Positions 37,126 to 48,339 of a DNA stretch of 64,000 nt are shown here, one piece after another. The notes beneath the pieces are model-generated. The model was not told the origin of the DNA. It did no database searches and worked only from the letters and a program-made list of their open reading frames with translations. Each line of letters begins with the position of its first letter. The stretch's first letter is position 1. Source of the DNA: Micromonospora ferruginea (GTDB lineage Bacteria > Actinomycetota > Actinomycetes > Mycobacteriales > Micromonosporaceae); the NCBI RefSeq assembly GCF_013694245.2, contig NZ_CP059322.2, forward strand, positions 4,037,001 to 4,101,000. The letters run 5' to 3'. Position numbers and translations under genes: made by a program.

Positions 37126-37157
37126 TGCGCGCTCGGCGAGGGGGAAGGGCCGGCGCG

Positions 37158-37190
37158 CTAGCTGCTAATGATCAGGACGAAGCTGGTCAC
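37158..37190 (-). CDS. Leader peptide of the cimA attenuator (VTSFVLIISS)
   Basis: A 10-residue open frame, GTG start, whose middle reads Val-Leu-Ile-Ile (codons GTC CTG ATC ATT), followed by Ser-Ser and TAG. A terminator with a T-run lies 33 bases downstream and cimA starts 95 bases downstream. A GGAGGTGG site lies upstream but at a long spacing, so the start may be different. The layout of a control peptide rich in pathway end-products followed by a terminator is that of a classical transcription attenuator for branched-chain amino acids. Confidence 0.65.
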   Translation of the reverse strand: MTSFVLIISS

Positions 37191-37235
37191 GACCGGTACT
37201 CTGCCACCTCCGCCGCTGGTTGGGAGCCGTAATCC

Positions 37236-37264
37236 ACATTCCGGGACACCGGGCGAGGGTTGAA
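37236..37264 (-). promoter_or_regulatory. Candidate cimA leader promoter
   Basis: On the minus strand TTCAAC (37259-37264) and GAATGT (37236-37241) are separated by 17 bases, about 40 bases upstream of the leader peptide. Inferred from spacing only. Confidence 0.3.
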
Positions 37265-37349
37265 AAGTCGGCCAACGGGTACCAACCGGTGCAGCAACGA
37301 CACATTCGCTCCCCACGACGGCCCACCGGCCGGGACAGGAGTCACCCCT

Positions 37350-37814
37350 ATGGACAGGCTCGACCCGCACACCACGCACGGCACCACCGACCCGGTCGCC
37401 GACGGCGGCCAGGGCGCCCACGCCGGCGGCGCGCCGGCCGGCGCGTTCGACCCGTGGCGTTACCGCGACGAGGCCGGCGTGGCCAGCGCGGACCTCACCG
37501 GCTACAAGGTCGAGGCCACCGACGGCGGCATCGGCAAGATCGACAAGGCCAGCCACGAGGTCGACGACAGCTACCTGGTCGTCGACACCGGCCCGTGGAT
37601 CTTCGGCAAGAAGGTCATGCTGCCGGCCGGCACCGTGAACCACGTCGACCACGACGAGCGCAAGGTCTTCGTCGACCGGGACAAGGACCAGATCAAGGCC
37701 GCCCCGGAGTACGACGAGACCAACCACGCCGACCCCGCCTACCGGGACAGCCTCGGCGGCTACTACGGCGAGAACCACTCCGCGCTGCCGCCGGACGGCC
37801 CGACCCGGATCTGA
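37350..37814 (+). CDS. PRC-barrel domain protein
   Basis: A 154-residue cytoplasmic protein. The central region (LTGYKVEATDGGIGKIDKA ... YLVVDTGPWIFGKKVMLPAG) is a PRC-barrel domain, a fold used for RNA or protein contacts in photosynthetic reaction centres and RimM. The N-terminus is low-complexity (Gly/Ala/His-rich). ATG 37350 has ACAGGAG upstream. It is divergent from cimA, across the attenuator region. No sign of a signal peptide; function unknown. Confidence 0.82.
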   Translation: MDRLDPHTTHGTTDPVADGGQGAHAGGAPAGAFDPWRYRDEAGVASADLTGYKVEATDGGIGKIDKASHEVDDSYLVVDTGPWIFGKKVMLPAGTVNHVDHDERKVFVDRDKDQIKAAPEYDETNHADPAYRDSLGGYYGENHSALPPDGPTRI

Positions 37815-37849
37815 CACTCGCACCGGCCACGGCCGGCGGGGGCACACCG

Positions 37850-38611
37850 ATGCCACCGCCGGCCGTTACCGTGTCAGGGGTGGACGCACCGGAGACACCC
37901 TTCCCCGCGTTGTTCAACTTCCGCGACGTCGGCGGCTATCGCGCCCGTGACGGGCGCACCGTCCGACGCCGCCGGCTCTACCGCTCCGACTCGCTGCACC
38001 GCATCGACGAGACCGACCGGGCGGCGTTCACCGCGCTCGGCATCCGCACGGTGATCGACCTGCGCCGCCCCACCGAGGTGGAACGCGACGGCCGGGTGCC
38101 CGACTACGACGGCCTGGCCTACCGGCACATCCACCCCGAGCACGAGGACTGGGCCGCCCGGCAGTACGAGTCCTCCGGGGTCAGCCTGGCCCGCTACCTC
38201 GCCGACCGCTACGCGGACCTGGCCCGCACCGGCACCGCCGGCCTGGCCGAGGCGGTCGGCCTGATCGCCGACAGCGCCAACGCCCCGGTGGTGGTGCACT
38301 GCGTCGCCGGCAAGGACCGCACCGGCATCGTCTGCGCGCTCACGCTGGCCGTGCTCGGGGTGCCCGACGACGACATCGTCGCCGACTACGCGCTGAGCAC
38401 CGCCGCCTCCGAGCGGTTCAGCGCCTGGGTCCGGGCCACGCTGCCGGACGCCGAGGAGCCGCCACCGCCGTTCCTGGCCTCCCCGGCCGAGGCGATGGAG
38501 CTGTTCCTCGCCGAGCTGCGCGCCGGCCACGGCTCGGTCGAGGGCTACCTGACCGACGCCGGCGTCACCGCCGAGCAGCTCGACGCGCTCCGCGCCCACC
38601 TGCTCGAATGA
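37850..38611 (+). CDS. Tyrosine/serine protein phosphatase (PTP-like)
   Basis: A 253-residue phosphatase of the Tyr/Ser protein phosphatase family 2 (PtpB-like). The signature HCVAGKDRTG gives the C(X)5R loop with catalytic Cys and Arg; NFRDVGGYRA near the start and VIDLRRPTEVERDG are conserved in the family. Mycobacterial PtpB has the same HCFAGKDRTG loop. ATG 37850 is chosen for a GGCGGGGG site; GTG 37871 and 37880 are alternatives. It ends at a bidirectional terminator shared with ilvE. Confidence 0.88.
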   Translation: MPPPAVTVSGVDAPETPFPALFNFRDVGGYRARDGRTVRRRRLYRSDSLHRIDETDRAAFTALGIRTVIDLRRPTEVERDGRVPDYDGLAYRHIHPEHEDWAARQYESSGVSLARYLADRYADLARTGTAGLAEAVGLIADSANAPVVVHCVAGKDRTGIVCALTLAVLGVPDDDIVADYALSTAASERFSAWVRATLPDAEEPPPPFLASPAEAMELFLAELRAGHGSVEGYLTDAGVTAEQLDALRAHLLE

Positions 38612-38616
38612 GCGAC

Positions 38617-38653
38617 GCGGCCGGCCCGCTCCGCCGAGGAGCGGGCCGGCCGC
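38617..38653. terminator. Bidirectional terminator between the phosphatase and ilvE
   Basis: A perfect 16-bp G/C stem (38617-38632 with 38638-38653, loop GCCGA) sits between two converging genes. Symmetric, so it can stop transcripts from both sides. Confidence 0.75.
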
Positions 38654-38658
38654 GCCGA

Positions 38659-39756
38659 TCAGAGAACCTGGGTGACCCAGCCGTGGCGGTCCTCGGCACG
38701 GCCGCGCTGGATGTCGACCAGCCGCTGCCGCAGGGCCATCGTGGCCCGGCCCGGCTCACCGCCGCCGATGAGGAACTCGCCGTCCGGGAACTTCACGCCG
38801 CCGATCGGGGTGACCACGGCGGCGGTGCCGCAGGCGAAGACCTCCCGCAGCCGCCCGCTGGCCGCGTCCGCCTGCCAGTCGGCGAAGCTGACCGGCTGCT
38901 CCCGCACCTCGTGCCCGGCCTCGGCGGCCAGCGTCAGCACCGCGTCGCGGGTGATGCCCGGCAGGATCGTGCCGCCCAGCGGCGGCGTGACGAGCGTGCC
39001 GTCGTCGTAGACGAAGAAGACGTTCATGCCGCCCAGCTCGTCGACGTAGCGCCGCTCCACAGCGTCCAGGAAGACCACCTGGTCGCAGCCGGCCTCGATC
39101 GCCTCGGCCTGGGCGGCCAGCGAGGCGGCGTAGTTGCCGCCGCACTTGGCCGCGCCGGTGCCGCCGGGCGCCGCCCGGGTGTAGTCCGGGGAGACCCAGA
39201 CCGTCACCGGCTTCACCCCGCCGGCGAAGTAGGCGCCGGCCGGCGACGCGATGACGCAGTAGAGGTATTCGTTGGCCGGACGCACGCCGAGGAAGACCTC
39301 GCTGGCGAACATGAACGGACGCAGGTAGAGGCTGGCGTCCTCGTGCTCCGGGATCCACTCCCGATCGATCTCGACCAGCTTGCGCAGCGACTCCACGAAC
39401 GTCTCCGGCGGCAGCTCCGGCATGGCCAGCCGCTGTGCGGACGCGACGAACCGGGCCGCGTTGGCCTCCGGCCGGAACATGGTGACCGACCCGTCCCCGG
39501 TGCGGTACGCCTTCAGGCCCTCGAAGATCTCCTGCGCGTAGTGCAGCACCGCCGCGGCCGGGTCCATCGGGATCGGCGCGCGCGCCTCGACCCGGGCGTC
39601 GTACCAGCCCTTGCCCTCGGCGTAGCGGACGGTGACCATGTGGTCGGTGAACACCCGGCCGAAGCCCGGGTTCGCCAGCAGGGCGGCCCGGTCGGCGGCG
39701 GATACCGGCGCGGGATTCGGACGGATCTCGAAATCGAGCTTGTCACCACCGCTCAT
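38659..39756 (-). CDS. ilvE: Branched-chain amino-acid aminotransferase
   Basis: Transaminates the 2-keto acids of valine, leucine and isoleucine with glutamate (PLP, fold type IV). The 365-residue protein has HYAQEIFEGLKAYRT, the PLP lysine in GAAKCGGNYAASL, and ERRYVDELGGMNVFFV and SRLREVFACGTAAVVTPIG-like blocks. ATG 39756 has GGGAGGTC upstream; a 14-residue longer frame is not favoured. leuB lies 173 bases upstream on the same strand. Confidence 0.96.
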   Translation of the reverse strand: MSGGDKLDFEIRPNPAPVSAADRAALLANPGFGRVFTDHMVTVRYAEGKGWYDARVEARAPIPMDPAAAVLHYAQEIFEGLKAYRTGDGSVTMFRPEANAARFVASAQRLAMPELPPETFVESLRKLVEIDREWIPEHEDASLYLRPFMFASEVFLGVRPANEYLYCVIASPAGAYFAGGVKPVTVWVSPDYTRAAPGGTGAAKCGGNYAASLAAQAEAIEAGCDQVVFLDAVERRYVDELGGMNVFFVYDDGTLVTPPLGGTILPGITRDAVLTLAAEAGHEVREQPVSFADWQADAASGRLREVFACGTAAVVTPIGGVKFPDGEFLIGGGEPGRATMALRQRLVDIQRGRAEDRHGWVTQVL

Positions 39757-39929
39757 CGCGCTGACCTCCCTGCGGTCCCACGGCATGCGGGATCGCACGC
39801 CGACGTCACTGGTGCCAGAAACTTACCCCGAACGGTCGTTCAGCGGATAGCTCCGCCCCCGCGCCGGCGGCGAGGCGGGCCCGGGACGGGTCTGGCGGCC
39901 CGTGACCGGGCCAGGGAAGCCGGCCCGGG

Positions 39930-40961
39930 TCAGGCTACGGCGTGCGCGGCGAGCCGGTCGCCGACCTCCTCGGTGCGCACCGGCGCACCGGGCGTACGGC
40001 CGGCCAGCTCGGCGGCGACGGCGGCGCCCACCCGGGCGGCGGCCTCGGCGTGGCCGAGCTGGTCGAGCAGCAGCGCGGCGGAGAGCACGGCGGCCACCGG
40101 GTCGGCGACGCCCTTGCCGGCGATGTCCGGCGCGGAGCCGTGCACCGGCTCGAACATCGACGGGTAGCGCCCCTCCGGGTTGATGCAGCCGCTGGCGGCC
40201 AACCCGATGCCACCGGTCACCGCGGCGGCGATGTCGGTGAGAATGTCGCCGAAGAGGTTGTCGGTGACCACCACGTCGTAGCGGGACGGGTTGGTCACCA
40301 GGAACATCGCGGCGGCGTCGACGTGCTGGTATTCCGTGGTCACGTCCGGGTGCTCGGCGGCCACCTCGGCGAACGCGCGGGACCAGAGCGAGCCGGCGTG
40401 GGTGAGCACGTTGGTCTTGTGCACCAGCGTCACCTTGCGTCGCTCCCGGCGACCGGCCCGGGCGAACGCGTCGCGGATCACCCGCTCCACGCCGTGCCGG
40501 GTGTTCAGGCTCTCCTCGGTGGCCACCTCGGCCGGGGTGCCCCGGTGCAGGCTGCCGCCGGCGCCCGCGTACAGCCCCTCGGTGCCCTCCCGGACCACCA
40601 CGAGGTCCACCTCGCCGGGCTTGACGGCGGCCAGCGGGCTGGTCACGCCGGGCCAGAGCCGCGACGGGCGGAGGTTGACGTACTGGTCGAAGGCGAACCG
40701 GAGCTTGAGCAGCAGGCCGCGCTCCAGCACGCCCGGCGGGACGGTCGGGTCGCCGACCGCGCCGAGCAGGATGGCGTCGTGGCCGGCCAGCTCGTCGAGG
40801 ACGGAGTCGGGCAGCACCTCGCCGGTGCGGTGCCAGCGCGCGGCGCCCAGGTCGTACTCGGTGGCCTCGATCCCGGGCAGCACCGCGTCGAGGACCTTGC
40901 GGGCCTGCCCGACCACCTCGGGACCGATGCCGTCGCCGGCCACCACCGCGATGCGTGCCAC
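39930..40961 (-). CDS. leuB: 3-isopropylmalate dehydrogenase
   Basis: NAD-dependent oxidative decarboxylation in leucine synthesis; also converts methylmalate from the CimA route. The 343-residue protein has [34 protein letters not shown], the lysine in VHKTNVL and the metal site [10 protein letters not shown], and [14 protein letters not shown] or ATG at 40961 begins [11 protein letters not shown]. It is followed by ilvE on the same strand. Normal length. Confidence 0.97.
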   Translation of the reverse strand: MARIAVVAGDGIGPEVVGQARKVLDAVLPGIEATEYDLGAARWHRTGEVLPDSVLDELAGHDAILLGAVGDPTVPPGVLERGLLLKLRFAFDQYVNLRPSRLWPGVTSPLAAVKPGEVDLVVVREGTEGLYAGAGGSLHRGTPAEVATEESLNTRHGVERVIRDAFARAGRRERRKVTLVHKTNVLTHAGSLWSRAFAEVAAEHPDVTTEYQHVDAAAMFLVTNPSRYDVVVTDNLFGDILTDIAAAVTGGIGLAASGCINPEGRYPSMFEPVHGSAPDIAGKGVADPVAAVLSAALLLDQLGHAEAAARVGAAVAAELAGRTPGAPVRTEEVGDRLAAHAVA

Positions 40962-41180
40962 CTGGCGCTCCTCACCTCGTCGTTCTGCGCAACGGTACGT
41001 CGCCGTCCCGCCCCCCGGTACGAGTCTTCCACGATCCGGGACGGGCGATGCACAGGAGGCTCCCAGCCGGCATTCATGGTGCGGTCATCTCCACTGCCTA
41101 TGGTCAGGACGACCGGGTCGACGGGGGTCCGGGACCGGCATCGCCGCGACGCGGCGGCGGCCAGCGAGGGGGCGGGTGTC

Positions 41181-42053
41181 ATGCGGATCGACCAGCGGCG
41201 GGCGCACTGGGCGGACGAGCAACCCCGGACCCGCTGGGTCGACCAGTCCGCGTTCCGCCAGCCCCGCCCCGACCTGCGCCTCGGCGCCCGTAGCCACCGG
41301 GTGGAGCGGGACGGCACCGCCGCCGGAGACCGGATCAGCGTCCGGCACACGGTGAGCACCACCACCGCCGAGTACACCCTGCTGCTCAACGCGCCCGACT
41401 GGTTCGGCCACCGGGGCGTCGGCGAGGCGCTCCGCGACGCCGTCGCCGAGCTGCGCGCCGTCGACCTCACCTACGGCCCCAACCAGCCGGACAGCCTGGT
41501 GTCGCGACTGCGCCGCGACGAGATCAGCCCCGACTCGTACCCGCCGCTCGCCGACCTGGTCGACCGCTGCGCCGCGATGCGGGCGGCGACCGACGGATGG
41601 TTCGACGCGTGGGCGGTGCCGGGCGGCTTCGACCCGGGCGGCCTGCTCGGCGGCTGGGCGGTGGAGCGGGCCGCGGCCCGGTTGCGCGCCGCCGGCATCC
41701 ACGACTACGCCGTGCTCAGCGGCGCCGACCTGACGGTACGCGGACACGCCGCGCACGGCGGCCCGTGGCGGGTGGCGGTGCACCACCCGACCGAGGCGCG
41801 CCGGGCACCGCTGGTGCTGGAGATGACCGCGGGCGCGGTCGGCACCTCCGGCGTCACCGGCCGACGCGGGCACGTCGTCGACCCGCACACCGGCGAGCCG
41901 ACCGACCGGCTGGTGGCCGCCACCGTGGTCGGCCCGGACCTGGCGATCGCCGACGCCTACGCCACCGCGCTGTACGCCGCCGGCCCGGCCGGCCTGACCT
42001 GGTTCCGCGACGGTTCGGACTATCGCGCGCTCTTCGCGCACCACCGCCGCTGA
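41181..42053 (+). CDS. apbE: FAD:protein FMN transferase (ApbE-like)
   Basis: A 290-residue ApbE-family protein, which covalently attaches FMN to Thr/Ser of flavoproteins outside the membrane. Motifs: YPPLADLVDRCAAM, GWFDAWAVPGGFDPGGLLGGWA, HVVDPHTGEPTDRLVAATVVG and the metal-binding ADAYATALYAAG near the C-terminus. No signal peptide is visible, so it is probably cytoplasmic, unlike most ApbE. ATG 41181 has GAGGGGG upstream. It is divergent from leuB. Confidence 0.85.
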   Translation: MRIDQRRAHWADEQPRTRWVDQSAFRQPRPDLRLGARSHRVERDGTAAGDRISVRHTVSTTTAEYTLLLNAPDWFGHRGVGEALRDAVAELRAVDLTYGPNQPDSLVSRLRRDEISPDSYPPLADLVDRCAAMRAATDGWFDAWAVPGGFDPGGLLGGWAVERAAARLRAAGIHDYAVLSGADLTVRGHAAHGGPWRVAVHHPTEARRAPLVLEMTAGAVGTSGVTGRRGHVVDPHTGEPTDRLVAATVVGPDLAIADAYATALYAAGPAGLTWFRDGSDYRALFAHHRR

Positions 42054-42387
42054 CGCGCGGCCGCGCCCCGCTCTCGCATCCGGGGTGTGGGCCGCGATCG
42101 GCCCCCGCGGTCTCGGCAACGACCGTGGGGGCCGGTCAGCGACGAGTGCGCGTGGCTCGCGCAATCGAGGGGTGCGGGGCCGACAGGCCGAACGCCCGAC
42201 CACGCCACCCGAAGACGGGCCGGGAATCGACTCAGCCGTGCACCGCACCGGTACGCTAGCGAATCGACGCAACTCGACGCAAGAGTCTCCACAGCGGACC
42301 CATTGGTGCGGTGTCAACAATCAGCAGGTGGGTCCCCGGGGTGGGGCAGAAGTGACGCACGCCGCCTCGGATGGCACGCTGTCCGCC
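42054..42387. other. Intergenic stretch without a recognised gene
   Basis: 334 bases between apbE and the 118-residue hypothetical. I see no tRNA, palindromic element or plausible ORF with conserved sequence. A GTG at 42352 with a GGGGTGGGG site could extend the next gene. Confidence 0.5.
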
Positions 42388-42744
42388 GTGAGTTTCGATC
42401 TGAGCGTGTGGGCCCTGCCGAACGGGGCGACACCGGAGCAGGTGCGGGCGGCGGTACGGCAGTGCCGCGAGGGGTGGCACGGCGAGCAGCACCCCGACCC
42501 GCGGGTGGTCGGCTTCTACCGGGCGATCACGGCGAGCTACCCCGACCGGCCGGCCCGGCCGGGCACGCCGTGGGAGGTGGCGCCGCTGCACGCGGCCGCC
42601 GACCACGTCGAGATGAACCTGCATCCGACCTGCCCCGACCAGGTGCTCCTGGACATCGAGCGGCTGGCCGGCGAGCACGACCTGATGCTCTTCGACGCGC
42701 AGGACGGGTCGGTCTACCCGCCACCGGCGCGCGTCCCGTCCTGA
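42388..42744 (+). CDS. Small hypothetical protein (118 aa)
   Basis: A soluble 118-residue protein starting SFDLSVWALPNGATPEQV, a form seen in uncharacterised actinobacterial proteins. The rest has no recognised motif; HPTCPDQVLLDIERLAGEHDLMLFDAQDG near the end suggests an alpha/beta fold. GTG 42388 is used; an alternative GTG at 42352 adds 12 residues and has a better ribosome site. It ends at a strong hairpin shared with serA. Confidence 0.6.
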   Translation: MSFDLSVWALPNGATPEQVRAAVRQCREGWHGEQHPDPRVVGFYRAITASYPDRPARPGTPWEVAPLHAAADHVEMNLHPTCPDQVLLDIERLAGEHDLMLFDAQDGSVYPPPARVPS

Positions 42745-42782
42745 CCGGCGCGGGCGCGGAACCGGCGCCGTACGACGACGAA

Positions 42783-42807
42783 GGGCCCGGCCGAACCGGC
42801 CGGGCCC
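42783..42807. terminator. Bidirectional terminator between the hypothetical and serA
   Basis: An 11-bp stem (42783-42793 with 42797-42807, loop AAC) lies 38 bases after one stop and 18 bases before the other, between converging genes. Confidence 0.7.
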
Positions 42808-42825
42808 CCGTCCGTCCGGTCCGGA

Positions 42826-44424
42826 CTACTCGTCGCGCAGGTCCGCCGCGCTGGCCGCGACCGCGCCGATCGAGTCGGCCGCCGAGGTGAGCAGGTCGGC
42901 GCCGAGCGCCTGGTCGACGGTGAGCGTCATCAGCGTCTCACCGCCGGCCTCCCGCCGGGCCACCTGCATGGCGGCGATGTTGACGCCGGCCTCGCCGAGC
43001 AGGGTGCCGACCGTGCCGACCACGCCGGGCCGGTCGACGTAGCGCAAGAAGACCAGGATGCCCTCCGCGCCGATCTCCACGTCGAAGCCGTCCACCTCGG
43101 TCAGCTTGAGCACGTCGCGGGCGCCGGCGTGGGCCACCGTGCCGGAGACCCGGACGGTACGCCCGTCCGGCAGCGCGCCACGCACGGTCACCAGGTTCGG
43201 GTGGTCGACGGTCTCGGCCGGCGTGGCCAGCGTGACCTCGACGCCCCGCTCGGCGGCCAGGTGCGGCGCGTTGACGTAGGTGACCTGCTCCTCCACCACG
43301 GAGCTGAACAGGCCCTTGGTGGCGGCGAGCTTCAGCACCGACACGTCGTGGGTGGCGATCTCGCCGCGCACCTCGACCGTGACGCTGGCGGCCACCCCGC
43401 CAGCCAGGGCGGTGAACGCCCGACCCAGCTTCTCGGCCAGCGGCAGCAGCGGCCGCACGTCCTCGGCGACCACGCCGCCGGCCTGCACGTTGACCGCGTC
43501 CGGCACGAACTCGCCCTGGAGCGCCAGCTTGACGCTCTTCGCCACCGCGAGACCGGCCTTGTCCTGCGCCTCGTTCGTCGAGGCGCCCAGGTGCGGGGTG
43601 GCCACCACGTTGTCGAACGCGAACAGCGGCGACGAGGTGCACGGCTCCTTCGCGTAGACGTCGATGCCGGCGCCGGCGACCCGGCCCTCGGCGATCGCGT
43701 CCGCGAGCGCCTGCTCGTCGACCAGGCCACCCCGGGCGGCGTTGACGATCCGGACGCCCGGCTTGACCACCGCCAGCTCCTTCTCGCCGATCAGGCCCAC
43801 CGTCTCCGGCGTCTTCGGCAGGTGGATGGAGATGAAGTCGGCCTCCCGCAGCAGCTCCTCCAGGCCGACCAGGCGCACGCCGAGCTGCGCGGCGCGGGCC
43901 GGCTGGATGTACGGGTCGTACGCGATCAGCCGGGTGCCGAACGCGGCGATGCGCTGCGCGAACAGCACGCCGATGCGGCCGAGGCCGACCACGCCGACGG
44001 TCTTGCCCTGCAACTCGACGCCGGTGTACTTGGACCGCTTCCACTCGCCGGCCTTGAGCGCGGCGCTGGCGCTGGCGGTGTTGCGGGCCACCGCGAGCAG
44101 CAGCGCGACGGCCTGCTCGGCGGCGGAGACGATGTTGGAGGTGGGAGCGTTGACCACCATGACGCCCCGGGCGGTGGCGGCGGGCACCTCGACGTTGTCC
44201 AGACCGACGCCGGCCCGGGCGACCACCTTCAGCCGGGGCGCCGCGGCGATCGCCTCGGCGTCGATCTGGGTGGCGCTGCGTACGATCACCGCGTCGGCCT
44301 CGGAGAGGGCGGAGAGCAGGGCCGGTCGGTCGGTGCCGTCCACGTGGCGCACGTCGAAGTCGTGCGCGAGCACCTCGATGGCGGCGGGGGCGAGTTCTTC
44401 GGCGATCAGTACGACAGGATTCAT
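42826..44424 (-). CDS. serA: D-3-phosphoglycerate dehydrogenase (long form)
   Basis: First enzyme of serine synthesis. The 532-residue protein has an NAD-binding domain (VGVVGLGRIGVLFAQRI), the catalytic PHLGASTNEAQ and NAARGGLVDEQALAD, an ASB intervening domain, and a C-terminal ACT domain (DRPGVVGTVGTLLGEAGVN) that makes it serine-sensitive like the mycobacterial enzyme. ATG 44424 is chosen because GAGGACC lies upstream and the frame before it is low-complexity. It lies 269 bases from ilvC with a terminator between, so it has its own promoter. Confidence 0.96.
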   Translation of the reverse strand: MNPVVLIAEELAPAAIEVLAHDFDVRHVDGTDRPALLSALSEADAVIVRSATQIDAEAIAAAPRLKVVARAGVGLDNVEVPAATARGVMVVNAPTSNIVSAAEQAVALLLAVARNTASASAALKAGEWKRSKYTGVELQGKTVGVVGLGRIGVLFAQRIAAFGTRLIAYDPYIQPARAAQLGVRLVGLEELLREADFISIHLPKTPETVGLIGEKELAVVKPGVRIVNAARGGLVDEQALADAIAEGRVAGAGIDVYAKEPCTSSPLFAFDNVVATPHLGASTNEAQDKAGLAVAKSVKLALQGEFVPDAVNVQAGGVVAEDVRPLLPLAEKLGRAFTALAGGVAASVTVEVRGEIATHDVSVLKLAATKGLFSSVVEEQVTYVNAPHLAAERGVEVTLATPAETVDHPNLVTVRGALPDGRTVRVSGTVAHAGARDVLKLTEVDGFDVEIGAEGILVFLRYVDRPGVVGTVGTLLGEAGVNIAAMQVARREAGGETLMTLTVDQALGADLLTSAADSIGAVAASAADLRDE

Positions 44425-44635
44425 CGGTCCTCGTAGACGCTCGGTATCGGTTGGCCTGGGGCGTCGGGGCGCCGCGCTGCGCCCTGCGCCGAGCCGTGCC
44501 ATGGCCGTCGGGTGCGCCGGGGCACCACACCAAGGATGGTAGGTGGCGGTCCGCTCTCCCGGTCCCGGACCGCGGGGTGAGGGCCCTCACACAGGCCCGT
44601 CACCCGCCCGTCATCGGCCGTTCACGGGCGCGCGA

Positions 44636-44681
44636 CGGCCCGCGGCCCGACGCCGGGGAGAGCGTCGGGTCGCGGGCCGTG
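44636..44681 (-). terminator. Terminator of the ilvBNC operon
   Basis: A 19-bp stem (44636-44654 with 44663-44681, one G-U pair, 8-base loop) begins 12 bases after the ilvC stop on the minus strand. It separates ilvBNC from serA. Confidence 0.7.
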
Positions 44682-44693
44682 CGGTACGCCGGG

Positions 44694-46281
<1,588 letters not shown>

Positions 46282-48195
46282 TTACAACTCATCCTCGTCG
46301 AAGGCCGGGCGCACACCCCGGGCGAACATGATCTCGTCGTTGCTGGTGCCGGCGGCGACCATCGGCCAGACCATCGCGTCCTTGCCGACCACGAAGTCGA
46401 TGACCACCGGGGCGTCGGTGATCGCCATCGCCGCCTCGATCGTCTTGTCCACGTCGGCGGCGTTCTCGCAGCGCAGCCCGACGCAGCCGAGCGCCTCGGC
46501 CAGCTTCACGAAGTCGGGGATGCGGTGCTTGTGGGTGCCCAGCTCGGTGTTGGAGTAGCGCTCCCCGTAGAACAGGGTCTGCCACTGCCGGACCATGCCC
46601 AGGTTGCCGTTGTTGATGACGGCGACCTTGATCGGGATGCCTTCCAACGCGCAGGTGGCCAGCTCCTGGTTGGTCATCTGGAAGCAGCCGTCGCCGTCCA
46701 CCGCCCACACCGTGGTGCCCGGCTTGCCGACCTTCGCGCCCATCGCGGCCGGCACGGCGTAGCCCATGGTGCCCAGGCCGCCGGAGTTGAGCCAGGTGTT
46801 CGGCTTCTCGTACGAGATGAACTGGCTGGCCCACATCTGGTGCTGGCCGACGCCGGCCACGTAGATCGCGTCCGGCCCGGCGATCTCGCCCAGCCGCTTG
46901 ATCACGTGCTGCGGGGAGAGCGTGCCGTCGGCCGGCTCCTCGAAGCCGAGCGGATACCGCTCACGCAGGTCGTCGAGCTGGGTCCACCAGTCGGCCAGGT
47001 CGACGGCCGGGTGGGCGGCCTGCTCGGCGGTGACCGCCGCGATCAGCTCGTCGATCACGTGCCGCGCGTCGCCCACGATCGGGACGTCGGCGTGCCGGTT
47101 CTTGCCGATCTCCGCCGGGTCGATGTCGGCGTGCACCACCGCGGCGTCCGGCGCGAACGAGTCCAGCTTGCCGGTCACCCGGTCGTCGAAGCGGGCGCCG
47201 AGCGCCACGATCAGGTCGGCCTTCTGCAGGCCGTAGACCGCGGCGACGGTGCCGTGCATGCCGGGCATGCCCAGGTGCTGGCGGTGCGAGTCGGGAAACG
47301 CCCCGAGCGCCATCAGCGTGGTGACCACCGGGATCCCGGTCTGCTCGGCCAGCCGGCGCAGCCCCTCGGTGGCGCCGGCCTTGAGCACGCCGCCGCCGAC
47401 GTAGAGCACCGGCCGGCGGGCCGCGGTCATCAGCCGGGCCGCCTCGCGGATCTGCTTGCCGTGCGGGTGCAGGGTCGGTCGGTAGCCGGGCAGGTCCAGC
47501 GTGGGCGGCCAGGCGAAGGTGGCCGGCGCCTGCAGGACGTCCTTGGGGATGTCGACGAGCACCGGGCCGGGCCGGCCGGTCGAGGCCAGGTGGAACGCCT
47601 CGGCCAGCACCCGGGGGATCTCGTCGGCGGTCTGCACCAGGAAGTTGTGCTTGGTGATCGGCAGCGTGATGCCCTGGATGTCGGCCTCCTGGAAGGCGTC
47701 CGTGCCGATCGACGGCCGGGCCACCTGACCGGTGATCGCCACGATCGGCACCGAGTCCATGTAGGCGTCGGCGATCGGGGTGACCAGGTTGGTCGCGCCC
47801 GGGCCGGAGGTGGCGATGCAGACGCCGACCCGGCCGGTGGCCTGGGCGTAACCGGTGGCCGCGTGCCCCGCGCCCTGCTCGTGGCGGACCAGGATGTGCC
47901 GGACCGTGGAGTCGTAGAGCGGGTCGTAGGCGGGCAGGATCGCGCCACCCGGGATGCCGAAGACCACGTCGACGCCGAGCGCCTCCAGCGACCGCACCAG
48001 CGAACCGGCGCCGGAGACCTGCGCGGGGGCGGGCTGCCGGACGGGGGCGACGGTGGGCTCCGCGGTGGTCGGGGCGCTGCGACCGGCGGCGGCGCCGGCG
48101 CGGGCCGCGGTCTGGTCGGGGTCACCGGTCGCGCCGGCACCCGGACGGGCTCGCCGGGCGGAGTGGGCGAGGGTCTCTGGCGTGGGTCTCGTCAT
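46282..48195 (-). CDS. ilvB: Acetolactate synthase large subunit
   Basis: The 637-residue catalytic subunit of acetohydroxyacid synthase, the first common step of branched-chain synthesis; a TPP, FAD and magnesium enzyme. It has the catalytic glutamate in [28 protein letters not shown] and the TPP motif [12 protein letters not shown] ... [11 protein letters not shown]. The first ~55 residues are a low-complexity Ala/Pro extension. ATG 48195. It is preceded by a leader peptide, a hairpin and a terminator and is first of ilvB-ilvN-ilvC. Confidence 0.97.
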   Translation of the reverse strand: MTRPTPETLAHSARRARPGAGATGDPDQTAARAGAAAGRSAPTTAEPTVAPVRQPAPAQVSGAGSLVRSLEALGVDVVFGIPGGAILPAYDPLYDSTVRHILVRHEQGAGHAATGYAQATGRVGVCIATSGPGATNLVTPIADAYMDSVPIVAITGQVARPSIGTDAFQEADIQGITLPITKHNFLVQTADEIPRVLAEAFHLASTGRPGPVLVDIPKDVLQAPATFAWPPTLDLPGYRPTLHPHGKQIREAARLMTAARRPVLYVGGGVLKAGATEGLRRLAEQTGIPVVTTLMALGAFPDSHRQHLGMPGMHGTVAAVYGLQKADLIVALGARFDDRVTGKLDSFAPDAAVVHADIDPAEIGKNRHADVPIVGDARHVIDELIAAVTAEQAAHPAVDLADWWTQLDDLRERYPLGFEEPADGTLSPQHVIKRLGEIAGPDAIYVAGVGQHQMWASQFISYEKPNTWLNSGGLGTMGYAVPAAMGAKVGKPGTTVWAVDGDGCFQMTNQELATCALEGIPIKVAVINNGNLGMVRQWQTLFYGERYSNTELGTHKHRIPDFVKLAEALGCVGLRCENAADVDKTIEAAMAITDAPVVIDFVVGKDAMVWPMVAAGTSNDEIMFARGVRPAFDEDEL

Positions 48196-48242
48196 GGCGG
48201 TTCAGGCCTTCGGCTGTGAGTGGTGACGCGGGCGACGGCAAC

Positions 48243-48272
48243 AAAAAAGCCCACGTGCAGGATGCACGGGGC
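48243..48272 (-). promoter_or_regulatory. ilvB attenuator terminator hairpin
   Basis: On the minus strand GCCCCGTGCA pairs with TGCACGTGGGC (one bulge) around a TCC loop, followed by six T (48243-48248). It lies between the leader peptide and ilvB and can stop transcription before ilvBNC. Confidence 0.75.
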
Positions 48273-48273
48273 C

Positions 48274-48300
48274 AGCGCACTCTCAGGGGGAGAGTGCGCT
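48274..48300 (-). promoter_or_regulatory. ilvB leader first hairpin
   Basis: A perfect 11-bp stem (48274-48284 with 48290-48300) lies directly after the leader peptide and overlaps its stop codon, upstream of the terminator. In this position it could act as a pause or protector hairpin of an attenuator. Confidence 0.6.
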
Positions 48301-48335
48301 CAGGTAAGTACTCGCAGCGACCGGTTCGACGACAT
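48300..48335 (-). CDS. Leader peptide of the ilvBNC attenuator (MSSNRSLRVLT)
   Basis: An 11-residue frame whose Val and Leu codons near its end are GTA and CTT, both rare in this GC-rich genome, so translation there would be sensitive to charged tRNA. No Shine-Dalgarno is seen; a promoter fits start of transcription at the ATG, so it may be leaderless. It lies between the stop of the GGDEF-EAL gene and the attenuator hairpins. Confidence 0.6.
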   Translation of the reverse strand: MSSNRSLRVLT

Positions 48336-48339
48336 GCGG

